Assembly (NCBI RefSeq): GCF_019669985.1
Contig: NZ_AP019782.1
Coordinates: 3,776,001-3,840,000, forward strand
DNA from: Methylogaea oryzae
GTDB taxonomy: Bacteria; Pseudomonadota; Gammaproteobacteria; Methylococcales; Methylococcaceae
Direction of reading: 5' to 3'
DNA: 64,000 nucleotides
The notes under the pieces are model-generated. The model was not told where the DNA came from. It saw only the letters and a list, made by a program, of their open reading frames with translations, and did not search any database. Shown in pieces: positions 35,956 to 48,070 of the stretch. The position numbers and the translations under genes are program-made. Position 1 is the first letter of the stretch; each line of letters opens with the position of its first letter.

Positions 35956-37623
35956 ATGTTTTGCTACCAATGTGAACAAACCCAACGCTCCGCCAACGGC
36001 GACGGCTGCTCGTCCGCCAAGGGCAACTGCGGCAAGGACGCCGTCACTTCCGACTTGCAGGATCTGCTGGTCCACGCCGCCAAAGGCATTGCCCAGTACG
36101 CCGCCCGCGCCCGCGCCCTAGGCGCGCCGGACAACGAAGCGGGCGGTTTCGTGCTGTACGCCCTGTTCACCACCCTGACCAACGTCAACTTCAACGCCAC
36201 CCGCTTCGTCACCCTGCTGCAGCAGGCGGCCCAGGTGCGCGACCGGGTCAAGGCGCGTTACGAGGAAGCCGCCCGCGCCCAGGGGCTGACGCCGGAAACG
36301 CTGACCGGCGCGGCCGACTGGCAACCGGCGGCGGACATGGACGGCTTGCTGATGCAAGCCACCGAAGTGGGCATCAAGGCCGGTCTGGAACAGGTGGGCG
36401 AGGACATCGTCGGCCTGCGCTCGCTGATACTTTACGGCCTCAAGGGCGTGTGCGCCTACGCCCACCACGCCCACGTGCTGGGCGGCGAGAGCGACGCCGT
36501 CTACGCCGGCGTGGAAAGCGCCCTGGACTTCCTCGCCACCAACCCGGCCGACATGAATGCTTTGCTGGAGCGGGCCATGGCCTTGGGCCAGCTCAACTTG
36601 CAAGTGATGGAGATGCTGGACGGCGCCAACACCGGCACTTTCGGCGCGCCCGAACCGTCCGCCGTGCGGGTGACGCCGGTCAAGGGCAAGGCCATCCTGG
36701 TCAGCGGCCACGACCTGAAAGACCTGGTCAACCTGCTGGAGCAAACCAAAGACACCGGCATCAACATCTACACCCACGGCGAAATGCTGCCGGCCCACGG
36801 CTATCCCAAGCTCAAGGCCTATCCGCACCTGGCCGGCAACTACGGCGGCGCTTGGCAGGACCAGCAGACCGAATTCGCCGACTTCCCCGGCGCCATCCTG
36901 ATGACCTCCAACTGCATCATCGAGCCGCGCCCGCAGTACCGCCAGCGCATCTTCACCGCGGGACCGGTGGGCTGGCCCGGCGTGCGCCACATCGCCGACG
37001 GCAATTTCGCCCCGGTCATCGAAGCGGCCAAGGCGCTGCCCGGCTTCAAGGAAGACGTCGCTGAAAAGACCATCACCGTCGGCTTCGGCCACGATGCGGT
37101 GCTGGGCGTGGCCGACAAAGTCATCGACGCGGTGAAGGCCGGCGCCATCCGCCACTTCTTCCTCATCGGCGGCTGCGACGGCGCCGCACCGGGCCGCAAC
37201 TACTACACGGAGTTCGCCGAAAAAGCGCCCCAGGACAGCGTCATCCTCACCCTGGGCTGCAACAAGTACCGCTTCAACCAGCACGATTTCGGCGACATCG
37301 GCGGCATTCCGCGCCTCTTGGACATCGGCCAGTGCAACGACAGCTATTCCGCCATCAAGATCGCCACCGCCCTGGCCGGCGCTTTCGAATGCGGCGTCAA
37401 CGACCTGCCCTTGTCCCTGATCGTCTCCTGGTTCGAGCAGAAAGCCGCCGCCGTGCTGCTGACCCTGCTGTCCTTAGGGATACGCAACATCCGCCTCGGG
37501 CCGACCCTGCCGGCCTTCCTCACCCCGGCCCTGGTGCAAGCCCTGGTGGACCAGTTCGGCCTGCAGCCCATCACCGACGCCCAGTCCGACATCGACGCGG
37601 CGCTGATGCGCCAGGCGGCTTGA
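35956..37623 (+). CDS. hcp: hydroxylamine reductase / hybrid-cluster protein Hcp
   Basis: 555 aa. N-terminal cluster ligands C3, C6, C18 and C25 (C-x2-C-x11-C-x6-C), the pattern of E. coli-type Hcp. Hybrid-cluster ligands are visible further on: [58 protein letters not shown] and [12 protein letters not shown]. Hcp reduces NO (and hydroxylamine in vitro) and protects against nitrosative stress. Regulated by the FNR/DNR box upstream; followed by an MmoC-like reductase. Confidence 0.97.
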   Translation: MFCYQCEQTQRSANGDGCSSAKGNCGKDAVTSDLQDLLVHAAKGIAQYAARARALGAPDNEAGGFVLYALFTTLTNVNFNATRFVTLLQQAAQVRDRVKARYEEAARAQGLTPETLTGAADWQPAADMDGLLMQATEVGIKAGLEQVGEDIVGLRSLILYGLKGVCAYAHHAHVLGGESDAVYAGVESALDFLATNPADMNALLERAMALGQLNLQVMEMLDGANTGTFGAPEPSAVRVTPVKGKAILVSGHDLKDLVNLLEQTKDTGINIYTHGEMLPAHGYPKLKAYPHLAGNYGGAWQDQQTEFADFPGAILMTSNCIIEPRPQYRQRIFTAGPVGWPGVRHIADGNFAPVIEAAKALPGFKEDVAEKTITVGFGHDAVLGVADKVIDAVKAGAIRHFFLIGGCDGAAPGRNYYTEFAEKAPQDSVILTLGCNKYRFNQHDFGDIGGIPRLLDIGQCNDSYSAIKIATALAGAFECGVNDLPLSLIVSWFEQKAAAVLLTLLSLGIRNIRLGPTLPAFLTPALVQALVDQFGLQPITDAQSDIDAALMRQAA

Positions 37624-37663
37624 GCGCTCAATAACCGAAGCCGATTCAAGCCCCTCCGGGTTC

Positions 37664-37757
37664 CCTCTCCCCCAGGGAGAGGGCTAGGGTGAGGGGATTT
37701 AAAGGCCGCGGCTTTTTATTTCCCCCTCACCCCAACCCTCTCCCGCTGGAGAGGGGG
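37664..37757. repeat. large inverted repeat (CCCTCTCCC family) with nested terminator
   Basis: Arms at 37675-37696 and 37723-37744 are complementary (GGGAGAGGG...GGTGAGGGG against CCCCTCACCCC...CCCTCTCCC), and each arm also folds on itself (CCCTCTCCC/GGGAGAGGG). In the loop, AAAGGCCGCGGCTTTTT at 37701-37717 looks like a terminator. It separates hcp from its reductase gene. This repeat type is widespread in beta- and gammaproteobacteria. Confidence 0.75.
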
Positions 37758-37804
37758 CAGGAAACGCCGTCTTAACTTAATGGCATTCCCAGGAGACCCC
37801 AGGC

Positions 37805-38836
37805 ATGACCGCCTACCCCATCGAACTCACCACCCGCGACGGCGAGCAGATCCGCTTCGACTGCGCGGAAGACCAGAACCTCATCGACGCCGCCGCCGCG
37901 GTGGACATCATCCTGCCGTCCCAGTGCAAGCAGGGCGGCTGCGGCGCTTGCCACGCCCACGCCACCGCCGGCGACTACCTGCTGGGCGAGCACAGCCCCG
38001 ACGCCCTGCCGAAAGACGGCGGCCACGGCAGCCTGCTCATGTGCCGCACCTATCCGCGCAGCGCCCTGAGCATCGCCGCGCCGTTCGACCACAACCGCGT
38101 GCTGTTCCAGGCCATTCCCCGCCGGGAAGCGGAAATCGCCGAACTGGCCGCCATCGGCGAGAACACCGTGCGGCTGGTGTTGCAGTTGTTGCCCGACGCC
38201 GACGACAGCCGCGCCGCCCAGTTCGAGCCGGGCCAGTTCATGGAGCTGGAACTGCCCGGCGGCGATCTGAAGCGGGCCTATTCCCTGGCCAACAACGGCA
38301 ATTGGGAAGGCCGGCTGGAATTCCTCATCCGCCTGCAACCCAACGGCCGTTTTTCCACTTTCCTCAAGGAGCAGGCCAAGACGGGGGACAAACTCATGGT
38401 GCGCGGCCCGCAGGGCGCGTTCGGCCTGGAGGAAACCGGCCTCAGGCCGCGCTGGTTCGTCGCCGGCGGCACGGGCCTCGCCCCCATGCTGTCCATGCTG
38501 CGGCGCATGGCCGAATGGCAGGAACCCCACGAAGCGCGGCTGTTTTTCGGCGTCAATCGGGAGGAGGAGCTGTTCGCCCTGGACGAACTGGAAGAGCTCA
38601 AAGCGGCGCTGCCGCAGCTGCGCGTGGAGATTTGCGTCTGGAAGCCCGGCGACGCCTGGCAGGGATACGCCGGCACGCCGGTGGACGCCCTGCGCCGCGA
38701 CCTGGCCGAGGCGAAAACCACGCCGGACATCTACCTGTGCGGCCCGCCGGCGCTGATCGATTTCGCCGAAACGGCGGCGCGGGAGCTGGGCGTGGGGGAG
38801 GAGCAGATTTTCAGCGAGCGCTTTTTGCCTAGCTGA
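37805..38836 (+). CDS. MmoC-like NADH reductase (2Fe-2S ferredoxin / FAD / NAD), probable Hcp reductase
   Basis: 343 aa. An N-terminal plant-type 2Fe-2S domain (C41, C46, C49, C80; C-x4-C-x2-C) precedes the FAD region (FEPGQFMELELPGGDLKRAYSLAN) and the NAD region (WFVAGGTGLAPMLSMLRRM, DIYLCGPPALID). The order ferredoxin first is opposite to E. coli Hcr (flavin first). The whole chain follows Methylococcus MmoC closely, including GRLEFLIR and the PVDALRRDL block. Next to hcp it most likely supplies electrons to Hcp. A true sMMO role is unlikely, as no mmo genes are nearby. Confidence 0.87.
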   Translation: MTAYPIELTTRDGEQIRFDCAEDQNLIDAAAAVDIILPSQCKQGGCGACHAHATAGDYLLGEHSPDALPKDGGHGSLLMCRTYPRSALSIAAPFDHNRVLFQAIPRREAEIAELAAIGENTVRLVLQLLPDADDSRAAQFEPGQFMELELPGGDLKRAYSLANNGNWEGRLEFLIRLQPNGRFSTFLKEQAKTGDKLMVRGPQGAFGLEETGLRPRWFVAGGTGLAPMLSMLRRMAEWQEPHEARLFFGVNREEELFALDELEELKAALPQLRVEICVWKPGDAWQGYAGTPVDALRRDLAEAKTTPDIYLCGPPALIDFAETAARELGVGEEQIFSERFLPS

Positions 38837-38845
38837 GGCTTATCG

Positions 38846-38908
38846 CCGCCGCCCTCTCCCCAGGGGAGGGCGGCGGGATGGTCCGCGCGGCCGAAACGGC
38901 CGATTTTT
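38846..38908 (+). terminator. hairpins and terminator after the reductase gene
   Basis: A GC-rich inverted repeat at 38846-38877 (CCGCCGCCCTC... with ...GAGGGCGGCGG) is followed by CGGCCG-AAA-CGGCCG-A-TTTTT (38888-38908), a good rho-independent terminator for the plus strand. Confidence 0.75.
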
Positions 38909-39683
38909 AGGGATGCAGTTCCTTGTGCAGGGCGCGGAACTCGTCCGTCACCTTATGGCCGGGCTCACTGTAGATCAGCGGCTTCGCCATGCTGTGGGAC
39001 TCGCGCACTTTCACCGACGGCGAGATGCGCGAGTTGAGCATGGGATGGCCTTCGGCGGCCAGCTCGTCCACCAGCTGTTGGGGCAGGCGGGCGCGGCTTT
39101 GGAACTGGTTGACCACCACGCCTTCGATGTCCAGCTGCGGGTTGTGGTCGGCCTTCACTTCGGCCAAGGCTTCCATCAGGGTATACAGCGCTTCCCGGGA
39201 GAAAGCGTCGCAATCGAAGGGGATCAGGCAGCGCTCGGCGGCGATCAAAGCGGAACGGCTGTAGAAATTCAGCACCGGCGGCGTGTCGATATAGATGCGG
39301 TCGTAGCCGGACAGGGCGTCCAGGGCTTCGCGCAGCTTGTAGATTTTGTGGCGGCCTTCCAAACGGCTTTGCAGGGGTTCCAGCTCGGCGTGGGAGGGCA
39401 GCACGTAGAGGTTTTCGAACGGCGTTTCCAGGATCAGCGCGTCCAGCCCGCTGCCTTGCGCCTTGGCGAAGGGGTTGATGCTGAGGGTGTCCTTGAAGAA
39501 ATTGGCGATGGTGGCGTCCGGGTCGGCCACTTTGCCGCCCAGCAAATACTGGGTGGAATTGCCCTGCACGTCCAAGTCGATAACCAGCGTCTTGGCGCCT
39601 TCGGCGGCGCCGATGGCGGCCAGGTTACACGTGATGGTGGATTTTCCGACGCCACCTTTTTGATTGAAAACGACCCGGCGCAT
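38907..39683 (-). CDS. ParA-family ATPase, orphan
   Basis: 258 aa from the ATG at 39683 (MRRVVFNQKGGVGKST). Deviant Walker A KGGVGKSTITCNLAAIGA, switch motif TLVIDLDVQGNSTQYLLGG, and Walker B IYIDTPPVLNFYS. Such ATPases segregate plasmids, chromosomes or protein cargo. No parB gene is adjacent, and the sequence resembles chromosomal solitary ParA proteins, so a cargo-positioning role is more likely than plasmid partition. Confidence 0.85.
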   Translation of the reverse strand: MRRVVFNQKGGVGKSTITCNLAAIGAAEGAKTLVIDLDVQGNSTQYLLGGKVADPDATIANFFKDTLSINPFAKAQGSGLDALILETPFENLYVLPSHAELEPLQSRLEGRHKIYKLREALDALSGYDRIYIDTPPVLNFYSRSALIAAERCLIPFDCDAFSREALYTLMEALAEVKADHNPQLDIEGVVVNQFQSRARLPQQLVDELAAEGHPMLNSRISPSVKVRESHSMAKPLIYSEPGHKVTDEFRALHKELHP

Positions 39684-39773
39684 AGACGTGCCTCTTTGCT
39701 GAAATGTGGAACGGAGCTTGCGCGAGTTTACCACAACTCCCCTGGGGACATGGGGCGCGGGCGGCGGCGGCGC

Positions 39774-40457
39774 CTAGCCGAAAGCCAGCCACACGCCGCT
39801 GCCGAGGGAGCCGAGCGCCAGGCCGGCGGCCAGCAGGCGGCGGCCGTGCATCCGCGTCCACAGCAGGGTGCCGGTGAGGGACAGCACGATGAGGCTGCCG
39901 GCGATGCTGTCCGCCAGCAGCACCCAGCCCACCCCGGCGCCCATGCCGGTGTGCAGCGAGGTCAGCAGGGCGAAGGCGTTGCCGTCGCGGCGGGTGACGC
40001 CCACCGTGGCGTTGCCGAGGAAGTACTCGGCTTCGACGCCGTAGCCGGGGCCGGCGAAATTCACCGTCCAGCGGGCCGGCTGCGTCAGCTTGCCGCCGCC
40101 CCAAGGCAAAGGCTTGGCCGGCTCGACGCGAACGCGCTGGGGCGGATGCTTGAGCTCCAGCGCCTGCTGCAGCCAGCGGCCGAGGGCGTCCGCATCGGCC
40201 GGCGCCGGTTGCGGCAGGCTCAGCTCGATGCTGTTGCGGTTCCACTGCGCGGCGTGGATGGGCAACACCGTGCGGTGGTTGAGCAGGATGCCGGTCAAGC
40301 CGAACAGCAACCCCAGCACCGCGCCCCACAGCCCGCACCAGGCGTGGATGCGGCGCAGCCACTTGAGGAAAGCGCCGCGGGACAGCCGTTGCGGCAGGAA
40401 CAAATAGCCGCCGGCCGATTTGCGCTGCGGCGGAACGCTAGGATTTTTTATTTGCAT
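39774..40457 (-). CDS. PepSY-associated membrane protein
   Basis: 227 aa. Three or so spans: LKWLRRIHAWCGLWGAVLGLLFGLTGILLNHR (about 35-60), LHTGMGAGVGWVLLADSIAGSLIVLSLTGTLLW (about 170-205), and a last span near the C-terminus. The HxxxG-containing RIHAWCGLW and LHTGMG motifs are typical of PepSY_TM proteins. These often sit beside siderophore receptors and may act as ferric-siderophore reductases. Here it follows the TonB receptor. Confidence 0.85.
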   Translation of the reverse strand: MQIKNPSVPPQRKSAGGYLFLPQRLSRGAFLKWLRRIHAWCGLWGAVLGLLFGLTGILLNHRTVLPIHAAQWNRNSIELSLPQPAPADADALGRWLQQALELKHPPQRVRVEPAKPLPWGGGKLTQPARWTVNFAGPGYGVEAEYFLGNATVGVTRRDGNAFALLTSLHTGMGAGVGWVLLADSIAGSLIVLSLTGTLLWTRMHGRRLLAAGLALGSLGSGVWLAFG

Positions 40458-40498
40458 GATGCATCAACGGTTGGATTTTTCTCCGCAACGGCCGCCCC

Positions 40499-42667
40499 TT
40501 AGAACGTCACGTTGACGCCCGCCGTCACGGCGATGGGCGAGCCCGGCGTGATGTTGGTGTTGCTGTTGGCGGAGGCGAAATACTTCTTGTCCAGCAGGTT
40601 TTCGATATTCACCTGCAGCTGGACGTTTTTGGTGACCTTGTAATAGGTCGCCGCGTCGAAGCGGACAAAGCCCGGCAGGGTGACGGTATTGTCGGTGGCC
40701 GCGTACATCTTACTGCGGTAGATCGCGCCCAGGCCAACGCCCCATTGCGAGGTGATGTCGTAACGATTCCACAGGGAGAAGCTGTGCTCCGGCACCTGGG
40801 CCAGCTTGGCGCCGGCCAGGGCGCTGGAGGACATGCTCTTGGTGATTTCGCCGTTTTGGTAGGCGTAACCGCCGATCACCCGCCAGTCGTCGGTGATGTT
40901 GCCGCTCAGCCCCAGTTCGATGCCGCGGGTGCGCTGGCCGTCCACCAGGAACGACACGGCCGAATTGTTGGGATCGGTGGCCAGGGCGTTGAGGCGGTCC
41001 AGCTGGAAAAACGCCAGGGTGGCCGACAGGTCGGGGCGGATGTCCCATTTCGCGCCCAGCTCGTAGTTCCTGAACTCTTCCGGCTTCAGCGCGGCGTTGG
41101 TCAGCGACAGGGAGCCCAGCTGTTCGCCCGCCCGCGGCACGTAGGCGATGCTGTAGTTGGCGTACAGGGACAACGCGTCGTCGAACGGCTTGAACACCAG
41201 GCCGCCGCGCGGCGACACCAGGTTGTCGTTGGGGGCGAGCGTCTGGCCGTCGCGGCGATTGCGGAAATCCATTTCGAAGCGGTCGTAGCGCACGCCGAAA
41301 ATGGCCTGCCAGTGCTTGTTCAATTCGACCTGGTCCTGCATGTAGCCGGCCATGACTGTGGCGACGCCGTGATTGTCGGCGTCCGTGGCGCTTTGCCGGA
41401 ACGCGACGGGCCCCTCGTAGCGCGGATACGCCAAAGGCACGTTGACCGAGGTGGCGTTGCGCCCCACGGCGGTGAAGTAGCCGGTTTCCCGGTAGTTGCT
41501 GGTTTCCTGGCGGCCGAATTCCGCGCCGGTGAGGAATTTGTGCTTGAAAGGCCCGGTGTCCAACGAAAACGTCAGGTCGGTCTGGTTGAAGAAATTGTCG
41601 CGCTGGGTGGCGTTGTTGTAGGCCGAAATGGCGACTTGGTTGCCGGCGGCGTTGACCGCGCCCGGATAGACGTTCTGATAGAACTTGTCGTACATGGCGT
41701 AGCGGGTGCGGTTGCGCACCGCGGTGCCGCCGCCGAAGTCGTGCTCCAGCAAGGCGTTGAAGGAATCCACCATCACTTGGGCCTTGCTGCGGTCCGGGCT
41801 GCCGAAGAAGGTGGAAACGTCGGAGCGGGCCGGCCGGCCGTTGAACGACGAAACGCCCCGGTCCGCGGTTCGGTCGTCCTGGTAGTGCTCGTAGCCCAGG
41901 GTGACCTTGGTTTGATCGCTGAGCTTCCAGGCCAAGGTCGGGTTAACGCCCCAGCGTCCGGAGTCGAACCCCTCGCGGTAGCTGCGGGAGTCCTCCCACA
42001 TGCTGGTCAGGCGCACGGCGACGCTGTCGTTGATCGCCTGGTCGAAGTCCCCGGTCAAGCGCCATTTGTCGAACGAGCCCACCTGGAAGTTCATTTCGCG
42101 CACGTTGTTCCAGTCCGCCTGCTTGGTGGCGCGGTTGATCAAGCCGCCGGAGCCGCCGCGGCCGAACACCATGGCGTTGGGGCCTTTCAGCACGTCGACC
42201 CGTTCGATGTTGTACAGGTCGCGGAAATATTGCACGTCGTCGCGGATGCCGTCGACGTACATGTCCGACGTGGAGCTGTTGCCGCGGAAAATCGGCGTAT
42301 CCCGGTTGCCTTCGCCCTGGGCGATGCCGACGCCGGGCACGTAGCGTATCGTGTCGGCGATGCTTTTCATGGCCTGATCCTTCATCAGGTCCTGGGTGAT
42401 GACGGTGATGGACTGGGGCAGGTCGATCAAGGCGGTATCGGTCTTCACCGCCGTGCTGTTGGTTTTCGCCTGGTAGCCTTTGACGACATTGGCTTTCTTG
42501 TCTCGCTTGGCGGCGACTTTGACGTCTTTCAACACCACTTCCTGGCTTTCGGCGGGCGCCGGGTCGGCCAACGACGCGACGCTGAACGCCGCGGCCAACG
42601 GCAAAAACGCACCCAGCGTCCATTTGGCTTTGGTCGGTTCCGAATCGATTGAATGGTATTTGGACAT
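40499..42667 (-). CDS. TonB-dependent siderophore receptor
   Basis: 722 aa. Signal peptide at about 1-35, then a TonB box-like segment, a plug domain (LPQSITVITQDLMKDQAMKSIADTIRYVPGV..., IERVDVLKGPNAMVFGRGGSGGLINRATK) and a 22-strand barrel ending in the membrane-insertion residue F (TAGVNVTF). The plug motif and length resemble catecholate or ferrichrome-type receptors (Fiu/FhuE group). The ligand is not assigned. It lies in a Fur-type cluster with hemP, tonB, exbB and exbD. Confidence 0.92.
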   Translation of the reverse strand: MSKYHSIDSEPTKAKWTLGAFLPLAAAFSVASLADPAPAESQEVVLKDVKVAAKRDKKANVVKGYQAKTNSTAVKTDTALIDLPQSITVITQDLMKDQAMKSIADTIRYVPGVGIAQGEGNRDTPIFRGNSSTSDMYVDGIRDDVQYFRDLYNIERVDVLKGPNAMVFGRGGSGGLINRATKQADWNNVREMNFQVGSFDKWRLTGDFDQAINDSVAVRLTSMWEDSRSYREGFDSGRWGVNPTLAWKLSDQTKVTLGYEHYQDDRTADRGVSSFNGRPARSDVSTFFGSPDRSKAQVMVDSFNALLEHDFGGGTAVRNRTRYAMYDKFYQNVYPGAVNAAGNQVAISAYNNATQRDNFFNQTDLTFSLDTGPFKHKFLTGAEFGRQETSNYRETGYFTAVGRNATSVNVPLAYPRYEGPVAFRQSATDADNHGVATVMAGYMQDQVELNKHWQAIFGVRYDRFEMDFRNRRDGQTLAPNDNLVSPRGGLVFKPFDDALSLYANYSIAYVPRAGEQLGSLSLTNAALKPEEFRNYELGAKWDIRPDLSATLAFFQLDRLNALATDPNNSAVSFLVDGQRTRGIELGLSGNITDDWRVIGGYAYQNGEITKSMSSSALAGAKLAQVPEHSFSLWNRYDITSQWGVGLGAIYRSKMYAATDNTVTLPGFVRFDAATYYKVTKNVQLQVNIENLLDKKYFASANSNTNITPGSPIAVTAGVNVTF

Positions 42668-42827
42668 GGTGTTCCCCTTAAGAGTGGACTCGGTTGGTCG
42701 TCATCGGCTGCCTGGCGGAGAACGCTGGGTGGCGTCATGGTTTACGTTGCCCCGGCCGGCGGCTTCCAGCGGCTGGGCGCCATCGGCCGGGACGGCGCCG
42801 CCTGCGCCGATTTCCTCGGCGTCTTGC
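42668..42827. other. gap between exbD and the TonB receptor
   Basis: 160 bp with no gene. A GGGGAA Shine-Dalgarno-like sequence precedes the receptor ATG. No second Fur box was recognised, so the receptor probably depends on the upstream promoter or a site not seen. Confidence 0.4.
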
Positions 42828-43265
42828 TTAGGGTTGCGGATTCGGCGGCGATTCTGGCGCGGAAACGAAGCCGATGCGGCCCACCCCGGCGTTGGCGGCG
42901 TCGGCCAGCGCTTCGGCCACGGCCTGGTAGGGCGTGGCTTTGTCGGCCCGCAGGTGCAGCTCCGGCTGCGGCAGCCGTTGCGCCGCCGCGGCCAGCCGCT
43001 CGCGCAGCGCGGCGCGCTCCACCGCTTCGCCGTTCCAGTACAGGCCGCCGTCGGCGGCGATGGACAGGGCGATGCGCTCCGGCGGGGCCGGGTTGGGCTG
43101 GCTGGACGCCTTGGGCAGGTCGATCTTCACGCCGTGCTCCATGAGCGGCGCGGTAATCATGAAAATCACCAGCAGCACCAGCATCACGTCGATGAGGGGG
43201 ATCATGTTGATTTCCCCCAGGGGCCGGTTGCCGCCGCCGTTCCGGTCGAAGCCGCCGAACGCCAT
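42828..43265 (-). CDS. exbD: ExbD, TonB energising protein
   Basis: 145 aa from the ATG at 43265, which overlaps the exbB stop by one base (TGATG). One N-terminal span carries the proton-channel aspartate in NMIPLIDVMLVLLVIFMITAP; the C-terminal part is periplasmic (KIDLPKASSQPNPAPPERIALSI, ADKATPYQAVAEALADAANAG). Works with ExbB and TonB to energise outer membrane uptake. Confidence 0.93.
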   Translation of the reverse strand: MAFGGFDRNGGGNRPLGEINMIPLIDVMLVLLVIFMITAPLMEHGVKIDLPKASSQPNPAPPERIALSIAADGGLYWNGEAVERAALRERLAAAAQRLPQPELHLRADKATPYQAVAEALADAANAGVGRIGFVSAPESPPNPQP

Positions 43266-44002
43266 CACACGGCTCCCGCGACGCCGTCGGCCGTCGGCGC
43301 ATCCCGCCCGTCGGCGGCGAAATGGCTGCCGGTGGCGAGAAAGGCGAACAGGTCGTGGGCGTAGCCGTCCAGCCGCGCCAGCAGCAGGCGGTTGGAACGG
43401 TTGAAGGCGTTGTAGGCCAGCACGGCGGGAATCGCCACCGCCAATCCGGCGCCGGTCATGATCAAGGCTTCGCCCACCGGACCGGCGATCTTGTCCAGGC
43501 TGGCCTGGCCGCTCAAGCCGATGTTGACCAAGGCGTGGTAGACGCCCCAAACGGTGCCGAACAAGCCGACGAAGGGCGCGGTGCTGCCGACCGAGGCCAG
43601 CACGGTGAGGCCCCATTCCTGCCGGGCGGTTTCCTCCTCGATGGCCCGGCGGATGGCGCGGGTGAGGAACTCCGCCGCCGAGCCGGCTTCGTTGAGGCGG
43701 CCGCTGCCGTGGCGCGCGTGGTGGCGGGCGGCGGCGATGGCGTGTTGCGCCAGGCGGGAAAACGGCTCGGCCGGCGGCTGGCTCTGCAAATGCCGCTCCA
43801 CCGCAACGAGGGAGGGCGAGTCCCAGAAAGCGGCCAGGAAGGCTTGGCTGCGGTGGCCCGCCAGCCAGGCTTGCACGCCCTTGGCGGCGATCAAGTACCA
43901 GGCGGCGGCCGACATGGCCGCCAGGATGGCGAACAGGCTTAGGCCCAAGCCGTCGCTCTGGGCGAGGAAGTGGGCGAGTCCGCCGCTTGCTGTAGATTCC
44001 AT
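43265..44002 (-). CDS. exbB: ExbB, TonB energising protein (MotA/TolQ/ExbB family)
   Basis: 245 aa from the ATG at 44002 (MESTASGGLAHFLAQ). Three spans: at about 20-40 (LFAILAAMSAAAWYLIAAKG), about 130-155 (LTVLASVGSTAPFVGLFGTVWGVYHAL), and about 170-195 (GPVGEALIMTGAGLAVAIPAVLAYNAF). The GLFGTVWG and AIPAVLAYN motifs are diagnostic. Starts 4 bp after tonB. Confidence 0.93.
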   Translation of the reverse strand: MESTASGGLAHFLAQSDGLGLSLFAILAAMSAAAWYLIAAKGVQAWLAGHRSQAFLAAFWDSPSLVAVERHLQSQPPAEPFSRLAQHAIAAARHHARHGSGRLNEAGSAAEFLTRAIRRAIEEETARQEWGLTVLASVGSTAPFVGLFGTVWGVYHALVNIGLSGQASLDKIAGPVGEALIMTGAGLAVAIPAVLAYNAFNRSNRLLLARLDGYAHDLFAFLATGSHFAADGRDAPTADGVAGAV

Positions 44003-44006
44003 GGTG

Positions 44007-44786
44007 TTATCCCTCCAAAGAAAATGCGATAGGCACCAGCACCGAGGCCGGCACCGCCTCCTCGCCGCGCCGCGCCGGCACGAAACGCCAGCGCCGCACG
44101 GCGTCCAGCGCCGCCTCGTCCAGCTCGCCATGGCCGCTGGAGGTGCGCACGTCGGCTTTTTCCGCCGAACCGTCGGCACGCACCAGCACCCGCACCACGA
44201 CGCGGCCTTGCACACCCTGGCGACGGGCGAATTCCGGATAGTCGGGCGCCGGATTGTTGAGGTAGTCGGCGTCGAAACGGGGCGGCGACAAGGGCGCTGC
44301 GTTGGCGGTGGACGCGGCTGCCGACGCTGCGGCAACGGACGGCGCGGCTTGGGATTCCGCCGACGGGGCCGGCGCGGTTTGGTCGCCGCCCGCGATGGCG
44401 ACGGGGGGAGGGGTCGCGGGCTTGCGCGCCGGGCTGGCTTTGGCCGCCGGCGGCAGCGGCTTGGCGATGGGTTTGGGCGGCTGGGCCGGTTGCGGCTCGG
44501 CTTTCGGCGCGGCTGCGGCCGGCCGCGGCGCCGCGACGATGGCGGCCATGATGGCCGCCGGGGCGGCGTCCGGCGCCTTGGCTTCCGGCGCTTGCCGCTG
44601 CCACAGCAGCAGCGCGCCCAAATGCAGCGCGATGGCGATGAACAAGCCGGCGCCCCGCTCGACGGCTCGGCTAGGGTCGGCCGGCTTTTGCACGGACAAA
44701 ATCCTGCCCCCGGCCGACAGGGAAAACGACGGGCGCAACGGCGGGCTGGCGACAAAACCCAAAACGGGATTGCATAGGAATCGCAT
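44007..44786 (-). CDS. tonB: TonB
   Basis: 259 aa. A span at about 46-63 (GAGLFIAIALHLGALLLWQ) with the conserved His, then a Pro/Ala/Lys-rich periplasmic linker (about 65-165), and a C-terminal TonB domain (about 175-259: PDYPEFARRQGVQGRVVVRVLVRADGSAEKADV, ALDAVRRWRFVPARR). The rather long N-terminal cytosolic stretch may mean the true start is downstream. Confidence 0.93.
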   Translation of the reverse strand: MRFLCNPVLGFVASPPLRPSFSLSAGGRILSVQKPADPSRAVERGAGLFIAIALHLGALLLWQRQAPEAKAPDAAPAAIMAAIVAAPRPAAAAPKAEPQPAQPPKPIAKPLPPAAKASPARKPATPPPVAIAGGDQTAPAPSAESQAAPSVAAASAAASTANAAPLSPPRFDADYLNNPAPDYPEFARRQGVQGRVVVRVLVRADGSAEKADVRTSSGHGELDEAALDAVRRWRFVPARRGEEAVPASVLVPIAFSLEG

Positions 44787-44900
44787 GGCGCATCCTCACG
44801 GTCGGTTAGCGGTTAAACCAAGTTGTGTTGGCTTGCTACCTGGGCCGTAAGGCGGGGTGGCTGGCTATGGGGTGTGCCGTTGGCCCGGCACGGGCGCGGC

Positions 44901-45089
44901 TTATTTGGTCAGTATCAACTTGCCGTTGCTGGTGACCCGCAGGCGGTACTCGTCGCCGCCGTGTTCGATGACGACTTCCCGCGCGCCGCCGAACAATTCG
45001 GCGCTGCTCAGCCGCCGCCGCAAGCCGCTGCGCGGTTCGGCGGCCGATTCGCCGCTCTTCATTGTTATCGTAGGCTTATCGTTGCTCAT
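44901..45089 (-). CDS. hemP: HemP hemin-uptake small protein
   Basis: 62 aa from the ATG at 45089 ([16 protein letters not shown]). The conserved HemP core is present: [35 protein letters not shown] (two adjacent segments). HemP is a small DNA-binding or regulatory protein required for heme uptake gene expression in several proteobacteria. It is the first gene after the Fur-like box, so it leads the iron cluster. Confidence 0.88.
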   Translation of the reverse strand: MSNDKPTITMKSGESAAEPRSGLRRRLSSAELFGGAREVVIEHGGDEYRLRVTSNGKLILTK

Positions 45090-45097
45090 GGTGCAAA

Positions 45098-45112
45098 TGC
45101 TAAGCGTTCTCA
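45098..45112. promoter_or_regulatory. Fur-like box before hemP
   Basis: On the minus strand TGAGAACGCTTAGCA matches the 7-1-7 Fur inverted repeat TGATAATNATTATCA at 10 of 14 positions. It lies 9 nt before the hemP ATG and heads an iron/heme uptake gene set. Confidence 0.5.
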
Positions 45113-45191
45113 TTTGCTAGGTCAAGCCCGCGATGCGGCCGCCGCCCGATCGGCGCCGACGATGGCTACTGCGGACGGGTTGCCGTTTCGC

Positions 45192-48064
<2,873 letters not shown>

Positions 48065-48070
48065 CCCCCA

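Noticed and set aside
37664-37757. CRISPR-like repetition
   Set aside because: It is a single inverted repeat, not direct repeats with regular spacers; no CRISPR array or cas gene was seen anywhere in the window.
37805-38836. Calling this gene mmoC of a methane monooxygenase operon
   Set aside because: No mmoX/Y/Z/B/D genes are near; the hcp neighbour indicates a different electron acceptor.
38907-39683. Plasmid partition locus
   Set aside because: The ParA is solitary, with no parB and no parS-like repeats, and the flanks are chromosomal.
40745-42652. 635-codon frame opposite the TonB receptor
   Set aside because: Shadow of a clear receptor gene; no start signal or family features.
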